This document shows, in pieces, positions 17,232 to 26,745 of a stretch of 64,000 bases of DNA. The position numbers were made by a program, and so were the translations under genes. Under the pieces are notes generated by a model that was not told the DNA's origin, did no database searches, and saw nothing but the letters and a program-made list of their open reading frames with translations. The stretch covers positions 1 through 64,000 of the forward strand of contig LFSQ01000057.1 in the NCBI GenBank assembly GCA_001512785.1, written 5' to 3'. Every line of letters starts with the position of its first letter. Positions within the stretch are counted from its first letter, which is position 1. Source of the stretch: Syntrophomonas sp. DTU019 (GTDB lineage Bacteria > Bacillota > Syntrophomonadia > Syntrophomonadales > Syntrophomonadaceae).

Positions 17232-17952
17232 ACTGCGGGATACGGTGGCACGCTTTATGCGTGACAATGGGCTTGATTTCCATAACCCGGGGCTTATCGA
17301 CATGGCTTTGACCCATCCTTCCTTCAGTCAGGAAAAGAACTGCAGCCGCAATAATCAACGCCTGGAGTTTTTGGGTGATGCGGTTTTGAATATGATTGTT
17401 GCGGAGTACCTGTATAACAATTTTCAGGAAAAGCCGGAAGGTGAGCTGACCAAGATCCGCGCCAAGGTGGTATGCGAAAAAGCCCTGCTCAATGTAGCCC
17501 ATCAGATGAAATTGGGCGATTATCTTATGTTGGGGCGGGGGGAGGAGATGTCCGGAGGGCGTAAACGCCGCTCCATACTGGCTGATGCCGTTGAAGCGGT
17601 AATCGGCGCCATTTACCTCGACCAGGGTTACGAAGCTGCCACCCGCTTTGTGCTGGACCATCTGCAGTCTTACATTGATGATACCGCGCAGGGGGATTAT
17701 CACGACTATAAATCCCGCCTGCAGGAATTGGTGCAGGGCAAGAACAAACAAAATGTTTGCTACAGGATTATTAAGGAAAGCGGTCCGGCTCATGCCAAGG
17801 TTTTTGAAGCCGGGGTATATTACAAGGACAGGCTGCTGGCAGCCGGGCAGGGGCGCAGTAAAAAGGAAGCCGAGCAAAATGCCGCGGAAAAAGTCTTGAA
17901 AAACCGGCAACTGCTCTGCAGCCTGGGGTTAAAGTCCCCTCATGAGACATGA
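17224..17952 (+). CDS. rnc: Ribonuclease III
   Basis: RNase III cuts double-stranded RNA in rRNA maturation and mRNA decay. The 242-residue protein has the catalytic signature NQRLEFLGDAVLNMIVAEYLY (about residues 41-61), the second acidic site in ADAVEAVIGAIYLD, and a C-terminal double-stranded RNA-binding domain beginning DYKSRLQELVQ and ending SKKEAEQNAAEKVL. It begins inside the end of acpP and its stop overlaps the next ATG (ATGA), so acpP, rnc and the radical-SAM gene are tightly coupled. Confidence 0.97.
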   Translation: MARLRDTVARFMRDNGLDFHNPGLIDMALTHPSFSQEKNCSRNNQRLEFLGDAVLNMIVAEYLYNNFQEKPEGELTKIRAKVVCEKALLNVAHQMKLGDYLMLGRGEEMSGGRKRRSILADAVEAVIGAIYLDQGYEAATRFVLDHLQSYIDDTAQGDYHDYKSRLQELVQGKNKQNVCYRIIKESGPAHAKVFEAGVYYKDRLLAAGQGRSKKEAEQNAAEKVLKNRQLLCSLGLKSPHET

Positions 17953-19046
17953 AACACGTCAATATTCCGATTTTTGTCCCCCATGTGGGGTGCCCGTTTA
18001 CATGCATATTCTGCAATCAGCGGCACATAGCCTCACAGCAAGAACCCCTTTCACCTTCTGCCATCCCCGAACTGGTTGAGCAGTACCTGGCTACCATCCC
18101 ACCCGGAAGTGAGATCGAGATAGCTTTCTTTGGGGGCAGTTTTACCATGATGGATATTTCCCTGCAGGAAGCCTACCTCAGTCAGGTTTATCCCTATTTG
18201 CAAAAAGATGTGGTTAAAGGCCTGCGCCTTTCCACCCGCCCGGATGGGATTGATCCGGGAATTCTGGAATTACTTAAAAAATGGGGAGTAAAAACCATCG
18301 AGCTGGGAGTGCAGTCGTGTAATGATGAGGTTTTGGCCTTATCCGGGCGGGGAATAAGGCTTGAGCAGATAATCTCCGCCAGCCGGCTGATAAAAGAATA
18401 TGGATTTAAGCTGGGCATACAATTGATGGTGGGCCTGCCCGGTGACAACCGGCATAAAGACCTGGCTACGGCCAGGATCACTATCGGGATGCAGCCGGAT
18501 ATGGTCAGAATCTATCCCACCCTGGTGATTGCCGGCACAGAACTGGCCAGGCAATGGCAGCAGGGCAGTTATCAAGAGCTGGGCCTGGCTGAGGCAATTT
18601 CGATATGTGGGCAAATGCTGCTCCTGTTCCAATACCACTGCATACCGGTAATCCGCCTGGGTTTACAGCCCAGCCAGGATTTGCAGCCCGGACAAACCCT
18701 GCTGGCCGGGCCGTATCACCCGGCCTTCGGGGAGTTGGTCCAGCAGCATATATTTTATCAGCAGGCCCATGAGCTGCTGCAGGATGCCGGTGTACTGTCA
18801 CGGCAGGACCGACCGGTCCGTCTCCTCGTCAACCCCCGTGACCTTTCGCGGCTGATCGGCCATCGCCGGCGAAATCTGGCCCGTCTGCAAGAGCAGTTGG
18901 GTAAAGGTATGTTAAGAGTAATCCCTTCTGAGGACCTGGCACCCGATAGCATCAGCCTAAACTACAATGGTGACAGCGAAGGCATAACTTTAACCAGGCC
19001 TGACTTTATACGCCGCTTAATAGAGCGGGGCATATTGCCCCAATAA
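17949..19046 (+). CDS. Radical SAM protein between rnc and smc
   Basis: A 365-residue radical-SAM enzyme with the cluster motif CPFTCIFC (CxxxCxxC) near residue 15, binding a [4Fe-4S] cluster and S-adenosylmethionine. The Elp3/HemN-like middle part includes EIAFFGGSFTMM and GVQSCNDEVLALSGRG, and VRIYPTLVIAGTEL further on. A C-terminal domain of about 100 residues (QDRPVRLLVNPRDLSRL) is present in the Clostridial family, where the gene often sits between rnc and smc. The substrate is unknown; tRNA modification is plausible from its likeness to Elp3 but is not shown. The ATG overlaps the rnc stop. Confidence 0.85.
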   Translation: MKHVNIPIFVPHVGCPFTCIFCNQRHIASQQEPLSPSAIPELVEQYLATIPPGSEIEIAFFGGSFTMMDISLQEAYLSQVYPYLQKDVVKGLRLSTRPDGIDPGILELLKKWGVKTIELGVQSCNDEVLALSGRGIRLEQIISASRLIKEYGFKLGIQLMVGLPGDNRHKDLATARITIGMQPDMVRIYPTLVIAGTELARQWQQGSYQELGLAEAISICGQMLLLFQYHCIPVIRLGLQPSQDLQPGQTLLAGPYHPAFGELVQQHIFYQQAHELLQDAGVLSRQDRPVRLLVNPRDLSRLIGHRRRNLARLQEQLGKGMLRVIPSEDLAPDSISLNYNGDSEGITLTRPDFIRRLIERGILPQ

Positions 19047-19215
19047 GTGGCAGCGCAGCGTACCGGCGTATTACCCGCTGAAGCCTGGAGCCAGTGGCTT
19101 GGCGGGGCAGGCAGAGAGCAGGCCTTGGATAAACCGGTTTGACCGTATGGCAGAAGATTTCCTGCTTTAGGCTTGATTTGGGGAAGGTTTTTTGACCATG
19201 CTTGGCAAACTAGTA

Positions 19216-19247
19216 AATACCAGCATCGGCCAAAATGTGCTGGTATT
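19216..19247. other. 10-bp inverted repeat ahead of smc
   Basis: AATACCAGCA (19216-19225) is the exact reverse complement of TGCTGGTATT (19238-19247), with a 12-base spacer. It sits in the 259-bp gap between the radical-SAM gene and smc, about 58 bp before the smc start codon. It has no U-run. It may be a protein-binding site or an mRNA structure; nothing else was recognised in the gap. Confidence 0.45.
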
Positions 19248-19305
19248 ACGACCGCTGGCTCAGATGGAGCTTTTGGCATTACTCCCAGTGATATGGAGGG
19301 ACAGG

Positions 19306-22300
19306 GTGTATTTAAAGCGTCTGGACATCAAAGGCTTTAAGTCTTTTGCTGAATACACTACAATTCACTTCGAACCGGGCATAAACATAGTAGTGGGGCC
19401 GAACGGCTGTGGCAAAAGCAATATTGTGGACGCGGTTCGCTGGGTACTGGGCGAGAACAACGTCCGCAATCTGCGCGGCAGCAAAGGAGAAGACATTATT
19501 TTCTGCGGCACTGACAGCAAACGGGCTCACGGCATGGCTGCGGTGGAGATGTTGATCGATAATGCTGATGGCTTTATTCCCCTGGAGTACAGGGAAATCA
19601 ATCTGGCCCGCAAGCTGTTTCGCTCGGGGGAAAGCGAGTTCACCATCAATCGCACCCGGGTGCGCATGAAGGATATACACGACTTATTTGCCGGAACCGG
19701 TTTGGGCAAGAAGGGTTATGCCATAATCAGTCAGGGTGAACTGGAGCAGCTCTTAAACGCGCAGGCCCTGGATAGGCGCCTTATCCTGGAAGAAGCCGCA
19801 GGGATCATAAAATACCGGCAGCAGCGCGAGGAAGTTAATCGCCGCCTGCTGGATACCGCTCAGGATCTGACCCGCCTGTCCGATTTGCTGGCGGAAATGC
19901 GGGAACGCAGCCAGGAACTGCAGCACAAGGCAGAAAAGGCCAGGCAGTTTATAAGCTATAAGCAAGAAGCGGATGATATGGAAAAGACCCTTACGGCCTA
20001 TGAGATCAACCGCCTGCAAAGGGATCAGGCTAACTGCCAGGCCGATCTTGAAGAGCGCAGGGGCAAGCTCAGGGCTGTGCAGCAACAGCAATCCGAACAG
20101 CTCAGGCAATTACAGGAAAAAGAGCGGCAACTGGAGGATTGGCGTTTAAAACAGCAAAAGGCCCAGCAGGAATTATATGATGCTAAAGCGGAGATGGCTG
20201 AACTGCGCTCCGCCCTGCAGCTGAGCCAGGAGCGCATGGTCAACTATCAGGAAAGGCTCAAAGCGGCAAAGGCTGATGCTGCCAAATATGCGGCGCAGTT
20301 AAAAAAAATCGGCCATGATTTGCTCATCAACCGGAAGGATTACGAGCAGCAGCGGCTATTGAGCGAGGATTTGGAGCAGCAGTGCATTCGCCTGGAAAAG
20401 GAAACTGCCGAGCTGGAGCAATCATTGGCCGCCAAAACCAGGCTGTTTGAAGAGCATAAAGCCTTGCTCTTCGCTCATGCCCGGGAGGAAAGCGAGGTCA
20501 AAAACAGGCTTAAGGAGCAGCAGGAGCGTTTGCTAAAAAACCGCGAACGCAGGTTCAGGCTTAAAACACAGTATGAACAGCTTAACCGGCAATTAAAAGC
20601 GACCCAGCAACAACATGCGCAGTATCAGGAGGAAAAAGTACAGGTTGAACAGCAATTGAGCCAGCTCATGGGTTCACTCCAGGCGGTGAAGAACGCCGGG
20701 GCTGAGGCGGCTCGCAAACTGGTCCAGGCAGAAGGGCAGATTCAAGGGCTGCAAAAGCAGATCAACCAGCACAGCAGCCGTTTGGAGAGTTTAAGGAACA
20801 TGCGCCAGAGCCTGAGCGGTTACGCACCCGGGGTAAAAGCTGTGATGAAATGGGCTGATAATGGCGAATTAGACGGGGTATTAGGCATAGTAGGAGAGAT
20901 CCTGGAGGTGCCCCCGGGATTGGAGACCGCCATCGAGGTTGCTGCGGGCAGAAGCCTGGGCAACATCGTGGTGGAGAGCAGCCACAGCGCGCATCAGGTT
21001 ATTGAGCGTCTCAAAAGCCAGAGAGCCGGACGGGTCACTTGCCTGCCCCTGGACAGCCTGAGAACACGTGAGGTACCTGAAGAGGTGCTTAAGAGGTCTC
21101 TGTCGCTCAAAGGGGTGATGGGCAGAGCCGACCGCCTGGTCAATTGTCGGCCCAGGTTCCGCGTGGTGGTGGAGTATCTGTTGGGGCGTGTACTGGTAGT
21201 GGATAGCCTCAATAGCGGGATACAGATCTTTAAAAAGATCGATTATCCCTGGACACTGGTCTCCCTGGAAGGCGACATAATCACCCCCGGTGGGGCTATG
21301 ACTGGCGGTACTGCTGCGGAACGGGGCTCAAGCCACCTGCAGCGCCGGGCAGAGGAAAACAGGCTGGAAAAAGAACTGCTGGCCCAACAGGCGAAAATGG
21401 ATCAGCTCAAGCAGGCTTTGGCCGAGGCCCGCTCTGCATTGGAGGCCATCGAGCAGCAGGCTTCGGAATTGAAAAAGCGGCAGATGGAGTGCAGCCTCAA
21501 AAAGGATTGGCTTGAAAGCCAGATAAAAAGCGGGGCTGAGCAAATCGTCCAATTGCAGCGGGATTGCCAGGAGGCCCATGCAGGCATAGTCAGGCTTAAA
21601 GAGGAAGCCCAGCAGATAGAACATGACCTGGCCGCTTACCAGGAACAGTGGCAGGCCCTGCAGCTCAAACAGCAGGTTGATTCCAGCCAGCTTGAAGAAT
21701 ACAAGGAAACCCTGGTGAAGATGCGGCAGGACCTCGAGGTATGGCGCGAACGTTCCGCTTCGTATCGTGAACAGCTGCACATGAAAAAGAGGGAGTTGGA
21801 CAACCAGCACAAGAACCTGCTGCAGTTTGAGGCGGTGCAGGGCTCTTACCGCCAGTCCTGTCAGGAAGCCCATGATTTGCTGGCCAAACTGCAGCATGAT
21901 ATAGAGACCGAAAACCGCAAAAGCGAGAGCATAAAACAAAGGATAGCCGAGCTGGTGTTGAGCGAAAAGAATAAACGCGATAGTCTGGAAACCATCAAAG
22001 AGCAGGAAATGCAGTGCAGAAACGCGGTCAATCAGCTCAAGGCCGACCTGGAGCCGGTATCAGCGGAGATGGGACGATTGGAGCAGGTCATCCGCCAGCA
22101 GGAAATCAGTCTGGTACGGCTGGACGCCGAACTTTCCGGCTTGTATGCGCAATGGAGGGAAAAGCTCGGTGAAACCCCGGTCATGGAAATAGATTTAAAA
22201 AGGTTCAGGCCTGCCGAGCTGCGCAGCATAAGACAAGAGCTGGCAGTGCTCAAAGAAAAACTCGAAGCCCTGGGCATGGTGGATATCTCGGCAATCGAGG

Positions 22301-22884
22301 AATCCGAGGCTTTGGAGAGCAGGCTGGTTTTTTTGGAAAAGCAGTATCTTGATCTCGGGCAGGCCCGCGACTCATTGTTGAATCTGCTGGCGGAAACCGA
22401 GCGACTCATGGCCCATGATTTCAAGCGCTTTATGGAGCAGGCCAACCAGAGCTTCGCCCGTACTTTTGCGGAAATGTTCAACGGCGGCGAGGGCCGCTTG
22501 CTGGTACAAAACGAGGCCAGCAGCCTGGAGGCCGGGGTGGACATCGAGGTTAAGATCCCCGGTAAACGGGTGCAGTCGCTGCACCTGTTGTCGGGAGGAG
22601 AGCGGGCTTTAACATGTATCGCCTTCTTATTCGCCTTGATTCGCCTCAAACCCATCCCCTTCTGCATACTGGACGAAATCGATGCCGCCCTGGATGAAGC
22701 CAATCTGACGCGCTTCACCGGCTTTTTGCGGGGCATGTGCGGGGAGACCCAGTTTATTGTGGTCACTCACCGGCAGAGCACTATTGAATGCGGCCATACT
22801 ATATATGGAATCACTATGGCGGAAAAGGGGATCAGCCAGGTATATACCCTGTCATTGGAGGATATGCCCAGTAAGGCGGGATAA
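19306..22884 (+). CDS. smc: Chromosome partition protein SMC
   Basis: SMC is the ATPase of the condensin-like complex that organises and segregates the chromosome. The 1192-residue protein has Walker A GPNGCGKSNIVDAVRW near the N-terminus, two long coiled coils (about 170-500 and 680-1010, rich in Gln/Glu/Leu) around a hinge domain (about 515-680, starting GYAPGVKAVM), then the ABC signature LLSGGERALTCIA and Walker B FCILDEIDAALDE near the C-terminus. The frame is open upstream, but GTG at 19306 with GGAGGGACAGG gives the canonical M-YLKRLDIKGFKSF start. ftsY follows after 33 bp. ScpA and ScpB are not in this window. Confidence 0.97.
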   Translation: MYLKRLDIKGFKSFAEYTTIHFEPGINIVVGPNGCGKSNIVDAVRWVLGENNVRNLRGSKGEDIIFCGTDSKRAHGMAAVEMLIDNADGFIPLEYREINLARKLFRSGESEFTINRTRVRMKDIHDLFAGTGLGKKGYAIISQGELEQLLNAQALDRRLILEEAAGIIKYRQQREEVNRRLLDTAQDLTRLSDLLAEMRERSQELQHKAEKARQFISYKQEADDMEKTLTAYEINRLQRDQANCQADLEERRGKLRAVQQQQSEQLRQLQEKERQLEDWRLKQQKAQQELYDAKAEMAELRSALQLSQERMVNYQERLKAAKADAAKYAAQLKKIGHDLLINRKDYEQQRLLSEDLEQQCIRLEKETAELEQSLAAKTRLFEEHKALLFAHAREESEVKNRLKEQQERLLKNRERRFRLKTQYEQLNRQLKATQQQHAQYQEEKVQVEQQLSQLMGSLQAVKNAGAEAARKLVQAEGQIQGLQKQINQHSSRLESLRNMRQSLSGYAPGVKAVMKWADNGELDGVLGIVGEILEVPPGLETAIEVAAGRSLGNIVVESSHSAHQVIERLKSQRAGRVTCLPLDSLRTREVPEEVLKRSLSLKGVMGRADRLVNCRPRFRVVVEYLLGRVLVVDSLNSGIQIFKKIDYPWTLVSLEGDIITPGGAMTGGTAAERGSSHLQRRAEENRLEKELLAQQAKMDQLKQALAEARSALEAIEQQASELKKRQMECSLKKDWLESQIKSGAEQIVQLQRDCQEAHAGIVRLKEEAQQIEHDLAAYQEQWQALQLKQQVDSSQLEEYKETLVKMRQDLEVWRERSASYREQLHMKKRELDNQHKNLLQFEAVQGSYRQSCQEAHDLLAKLQHDIETENRKSESIKQRIAELVLSEKNKRDSLETIKEQEMQCRNAVNQLKADLEPVSAEMGRLEQVIRQQEISLVRLDAELSGLYAQWREKLGETPVMEIDLKRFRPAELRSIRQELAVLKEKLEALGMVDISAIEESEALESRLVFLEKQYLDLGQARDSLLNLLAETERLMAHDFKRFMEQANQSFARTFAEMFNGGEGRLLVQNEASSLEAGVDIEVKIPGKRVQSLHLLSGGERALTCIAFLFALIRLKPIPFCILDEIDAALDEANLTRFTGFLRGMCGETQFIVVTHRQSTIECGHTIYGITMAEKGISQVYTLSLEDMPSKAG

Positions 22885-22917
22885 AATCGATTATGCTGTA
22901 ACTGAAAGGATGAGACC

Positions 22918-24183
22918 ATGTCGCTTTTCAATCGCAGGAAAAAAACCCCGTCAGGTGAAACCGAAGGTTCCGGGTCAGGGACAGAAAAGCTGCCGGAATC
23001 CTCAGGGCCTGAGAAAAACGGCTTATTTAACCGCATCAATCCCTTTGCGAAAAAGGATAAAGCACTGCAGGATACCGCCACCAGCCCCGGGGATGATGAG
23101 CAGACAGGCCTGGCAGGGGATTTGCCAGACCAGCTCCAACCTTGCTCAGAACAGGATGATGTGACACCCGGAAAGCAAAGCTCTGCCAAAGGCGAGCAAC
23201 CTGAAGATGGACAAAGCCCTGCCAAGGAGAGCAGCAAGCCGCGCTTTGGCTTTTTGCAGAGGTTTAAACAGGGTTTGAGCAAGACCCGGGAAAACCTGGC
23301 CGGCAAAATCCAGGAACTGGTGAAGAATACCCGTAAACTGGATGAAGATTTCTGGGAAGAGCTGGAAGAGATTCTGATACAGGCTGATGTGGGTATGAAC
23401 ACCTCAGTGGAATTGGTGGAAAAGATCAGACAGGCCGCCAAAAAGCAGCACATCAATGATGCCAATGAGGTCCTGCACCTGATCCAGCAAGAGATAGCGC
23501 TTTTGCTGCAGAACACCCAACCGCTGAACCTGGGGGGGCCGAAACCGGCCATTATCATGGTGGTAGGGGTCAATGGAGCCGGAAAGACCACCTCGATAGC
23601 CAAACTGGCTTATCGCTTCAAACAGGAAGGCTTGAATGTGCTCCTGGCAGCTGCGGACACCTTCCGCGCAGCCGCTATCGATCAACTGCAGATCTGGGCT
23701 GATCGGGTGGGAGTGGAGCTTATCAAGCATCGTGAGGGCTCCGACCCCGGAGCGGTGGTTTTTGATGCTATCAGCGCGGCCCGGGCTCGCTCGGCGGATA
23801 TTCTCATCATAGATACTGCCGGGCGCCTGCAGAATAAAACCAATTTGATGAGGGAACTGTCCAAAGTAAGAAAGATCATCGAGAGGGAGATCGGGCAGGA
23901 CCCGCAGGAGGTCTTGCTGGTGTTAGATGCTACCACCGGTCAGAATGCGATCAGTCAGGCCCGCATATTCCAAGAGGCTACCGGGGTTACCGGCATTGTT
24001 TTGACCAAGCTGGACGGCACTGCCAAAGGCGGTATAGTGCTGGCCATCGCCAGGGAGCTGGACATACCGGTCAAGCTGATTGGGATCGGTGAGACCCTGG
24101 ATGATTTGCGGGACTTTGACCCCAATCTGTTTGCTCAGGCCTTGTTCGATAATGATAATAACAATAACCATAACCATAACTGA
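22918..24183 (+). CDS. ftsY: Signal recognition particle receptor FtsY
   Basis: FtsY is the membrane-associated SRP receptor GTPase. The first 120 residues are a charged, low-complexity A domain (Lys/Glu/Ser/Pro-rich), then the N domain, then the G domain with GVNGAGKTTSIAKLA, DTFRAAA, DTAGR and TKLDGTAKGG. The family C-terminus (FDPNLFAQALF) is followed by an 11-residue tail made only of Asp, Asn and His (24148-24180), encoded by near-repeats of AAT, AAC and CAT codons. That tail is not a family feature and looks like simple-repeat expansion. The length, 421 residues, includes both extensions. Confidence 0.96.
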   Translation: MSLFNRRKKTPSGETEGSGSGTEKLPESSGPEKNGLFNRINPFAKKDKALQDTATSPGDDEQTGLAGDLPDQLQPCSEQDDVTPGKQSSAKGEQPEDGQSPAKESSKPRFGFLQRFKQGLSKTRENLAGKIQELVKNTRKLDEDFWEELEEILIQADVGMNTSVELVEKIRQAAKKQHINDANEVLHLIQQEIALLLQNTQPLNLGGPKPAIIMVVGVNGAGKTTSIAKLAYRFKQEGLNVLLAAADTFRAAAIDQLQIWADRVGVELIKHREGSDPGAVVFDAISAARARSADILIIDTAGRLQNKTNLMRELSKVRKIIEREIGQDPQEVLLVLDATTGQNAISQARIFQEATGVTGIVLTKLDGTAKGGIVLAIARELDIPVKLIGIGETLDDLRDFDPNLFAQALFDNDNNNNHNHN

Positions 24184-24209
24184 TGTTTTAATGATAAGGA
24201 GGAATCTAT

Positions 24210-25004
24210 TTGATTACAGCAGCCATAATTGGGGGCACCGGCATATACCACCCCGATGCCCTGCAGAGTCGCCGCGAGGTGATGCAGCAAACCAAATACG
24301 GGGCGGTTGCGGTCACGGTGGGGACTTATAAAGGGGTGGAATTGGCTTTCATTCCCCGGCATGGGGCCAACCACAGCGTACCCCCGCACCTGATCAACTA
24401 CCGTGCCAATATATTGGCCTTGTACAAACTGGGGGTAAGAAACATTCTGGCGACAGCAGCCGTAGGGTCGCTCAACTATGATTTTAAGCCAGGTCATTTT
24501 GTTCTGGTGGACCAGTTCCTGGACTTTACCAAATCACGTTGCAGCACTTTTTATGAAGGCGGCGAAGCAGGGGTGGTGCACTGCGATATGACCGTGCCCT
24601 ATTGCCCCCGCCTGAGAGCGGCCATAGTGGAGGCCTCCCAAAACCTGCAGTATGAGGTCAGCAACGGCGGGGTATATGTATGCACCGAAGGCCCGCGTTT
24701 TGAGACCGCAGCGGAGATTTCGGTGTATAAGCTGTTAGGCGGCGATGTGGTGGGCATGACCAGTGTCCCCGAGGTCTGCCTGGCCAGGGAATTGGGCATG
24801 TGCTATGCCACTGTGGCCACTATAACCAATTTTGCAGCCGGCATTTCACCGAGCATATTGACCCATAGCGAGGTATATGAGGTAATGAAAAACAATACCG
24901 CCAAAGTACGCAGGCTCTTGCTGGAGAGCACCCTGTTGATTGAAAAACAGCAAGTGCAGTGTGACTGCAGGCGTATTCTGGATGAAATTGAGGTCAAGCT
25001 ATGA
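24210..25004 (+). CDS. Methylthioadenosine/methylthioinosine phosphorylase
   Basis: A 264-residue MTAP/PNP-type nucleoside phosphorylase. It has the phosphate-binding start AAIIGGTGIYHPD, the RHG(A)NH block and the CTEGPRFETAAEI plus VGMTSVPEV ribose/base site. In adenine-specific MTA phosphorylases the base is read by Asp residues (human: TDYDCW); here the aligned segment is ITNFAAG, with Asn at residue 207, as in 6-oxopurine enzymes and in the known 5'-methylthioinosine phosphorylases. With a deaminase gene in the same cluster, the likely substrate is methylthioinosine or 5'-deoxyinosine. The TTG start is preceded by AAGGAGGAATC. The gene overlaps mtnA by 4 bp. Automatic annotation would probably call it mtnP. 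Confidence 0.85.
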   Translation: MITAAIIGGTGIYHPDALQSRREVMQQTKYGAVAVTVGTYKGVELAFIPRHGANHSVPPHLINYRANILALYKLGVRNILATAAVGSLNYDFKPGHFVLVDQFLDFTKSRCSTFYEGGEAGVVHCDMTVPYCPRLRAAIVEASQNLQYEVSNGGVYVCTEGPRFETAAEISVYKLLGGDVVGMTSVPEVCLARELGMCYATVATITNFAAGISPSILTHSEVYEVMKNNTAKVRRLLLESTLLIEKQQVQCDCRRILDEIEVKL

Positions 25005-26038
25005 TAGAAACAGTCTGTTTTGACAATGAAGCTGTGGTGATACTGGATCAAAGCAAGCTGCCGGATGAGGTGGCATTCAGGCCCTGTCATACCCCAGAGG
25101 AGGTAGCGGAGGCCATATGCTCCATGAAGGTGCGCGGAGCACCGCTTATCGGTGTGGTAGCGGCTTTTGGCCTGGCTCTGGGCATGCGCCGCTTTAACGG
25201 CTCAGCCGCAGAGCTCTATGATTATTTCTACAGCATCAAGGAAATGCTGGCCTCTACCCGGCCTACTGCGGTCAATCTCTTTTGGGCTTTGCAGCGCATG
25301 GAAAAGCTCTATTTACAGCACCGGCAGGAGCCTGCGCATGTACTCGGCGATTTGCTGCTCAATGAAGCCGAGAAGATGCGCCAGGAGGATATAGCCATAA
25401 ACCAGGCTATGGGTGAAAACGGTCAGGCCCTGCTTTCGCCGGGAGCCAGGGTAATGACCATTTGCAATGCTGGCACTTTAGCCACCTGTGGCTACGGAAC
25501 CGCCCTGGGGGTGGTCCGTTCAGCCGCCAGACGCAACAAAATCGATATGGTGTGGGTTTGCGAGACGCGCCCGGTTTTGCAGGGAGCCCGGCTAACGGTT
25601 TGGGAATTGATGCAGGATAACATACCGGTAACCCTGATTACTGACAGCATGGCAGGCTACACCATGCAGTTGGGCAGAGTTGATGCCATAATTGTGGGCG
25701 CTGACCGCATCGCGGCCAATGGCGATACCGCCAACAAAATCGGGACATTTCCCCTGGCGGTTTTGGCCCACTACCATCAAATCCCGTTTTATGTAGCTGC
25801 GCCTTTATCTACCGTTGATCTCAGCCTGCCTGACGGAAAGGCTATTGTCATTGAAGAACGCCACCAGGATGAGGTCAGGCGCTGCAGTCATGGCTATGTT
25901 ACCGTGCCTGAGGTAGAGGTGTTCAATCCCGCTTTTGATGTCACCCCCCAACACCTGATCAGCGCTATTATAACTGAGGGCGGGATCATTACAGCCCCGT
26001 TTGCGGAGGGCTTAAAGAGGCTTAAGGAAGGGCGGTGA
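25001..26038 (+). CDS. mtnA: 5-Methylthioribose-1-phosphate isomerase
   Basis: MtnA converts 5-methylthioribose 1-phosphate to methylthioribulose 1-phosphate (and the 5-deoxy analogues). The 345-residue protein has the family words MKVRGAPLIGVVAAFGL, NAGTLATCGYGTALGV (with the catalytic Cys of the TCN/GTL region), VWVCETRPVLQGARLT and VGADRIAANGDTANKIGT, which contains the catalytic Asp. It starts in the ATGA overlap with the phosphorylase and is followed 4 bp later by an aldolase. It is homologous to eIF2B, but these motifs and the operon identify it as the metabolic enzyme. Confidence 0.96.
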   Translation: MIETVCFDNEAVVILDQSKLPDEVAFRPCHTPEEVAEAICSMKVRGAPLIGVVAAFGLALGMRRFNGSAAELYDYFYSIKEMLASTRPTAVNLFWALQRMEKLYLQHRQEPAHVLGDLLLNEAEKMRQEDIAINQAMGENGQALLSPGARVMTICNAGTLATCGYGTALGVVRSAARRNKIDMVWVCETRPVLQGARLTVWELMQDNIPVTLITDSMAGYTMQLGRVDAIIVGADRIAANGDTANKIGTFPLAVLAHYHQIPFYVAAPLSTVDLSLPDGKAIVIEERHQDEVRRCSHGYVTVPEVEVFNPAFDVTPQHLISAIITEGGIITAPFAEGLKRLKEGR

Positions 26039-26042
26039 TAGC

Positions 26043-26699
26043 ATGTTGAGTTCGTTGGAAGTGAGACGCCAGGTTTTGGAGGCCGCCCGGGAGATTTATA
26101 ACAGCGGCATGGTTATCGGTACCTGGGGCAATGTGAGCGCTCGCGCCACCGACCTTAAGGGCTTCGTCATAACCCCCAGCGGTATGGACTATGAATCCCT
26201 GAACCCGGAGGACATGGTAATAGTAGGCTATGATAAGCAAGTAATAGAAGGACGCTATCGCCCTTCCAGCGAAAGCCCGCTGCATTTGGCCATATACCTG
26301 GCCAGACCGGATGTAGGTGCCATAGTACACGTTCACAGCCCGTTTGCGACTGCCTTTGCCGTGGCCGGCGTACCCATTCCGGTTATTCTGGAAGAAACCG
26401 CGCAGGTTATCGGCCACGAAATCCCGGTCGTACCTTATGCCCTGACCGGCAGCCGCAAGCTGGCTGAATATGCGGTTAAAACCCTGGGTGAGACCGGTCG
26501 AGCCGCTTTGTTGTCCCATCACGGTTTAATAGGTGTCGGTGCCAGTGTAGCCCAGGCCTTGAGGGTATGCTATGTCACCGAACAGACTGCGCAGATAGGG
26601 ATTTACGCCCGCATGCTGGGCCCACTAAAGGGGCTGGCAGAAGATCAGGTTAAATTGCTGCATGAAGGATTTAAGAAGTATGGTCAGAAAAAGCAGTAG
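26043..26699 (+). CDS. Class II aldolase, probable methylthioribulose/5-deoxyribulose-1-P aldolase
   Basis: A 218-residue member of the FucA/AraD class II aldolase family. The zinc ligands are visible as VHVHSPFATAF (HxH) and SHHGLIGVG, and the catalytic Glu lies in SSESPLHLAIY; the N-terminal TWGNVSAR binds phosphate. By itself the sequence could be a fuculose-1-P aldolase, but it follows mtnA by 4 bp. Such gene pairs define the DHAP shunt, in which methylthioribulose-1-P or 5-deoxyribulose-1-P is cleaved to dihydroxyacetone phosphate and an aldehyde. No mtnB, mtnC or mtnD genes of the classical methionine salvage pathway are present. Confidence 0.88.
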   Translation: MLSSLEVRRQVLEAAREIYNSGMVIGTWGNVSARATDLKGFVITPSGMDYESLNPEDMVIVGYDKQVIEGRYRPSSESPLHLAIYLARPDVGAIVHVHSPFATAFAVAGVPIPVILEETAQVIGHEIPVVPYALTGSRKLAEYAVKTLGETGRAALLSHHGLIGVGASVAQALRVCYVTEQTAQIGIYARMLGPLKGLAEDQVKLLHEGFKKYGQKKQ

Positions 26700-26745
26700 T
26701 TGATCGTATCGTATCCGTATTTGGGTATAAAAAGGAGGCGAGGAC

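Noticed and set aside
17110-17910. 266-codon minus-strand frame
   Set aside because: It is antisense to acpP and rnc, both with full signature motifs.
24210-25004. Plain adenine-specific MTA phosphorylase (mtnP)
   Set aside because: The base-recognition segment has Asn (ITNFAAG) and not the Asp of adenine-specific enzymes, so the plain label is likely to mislead.
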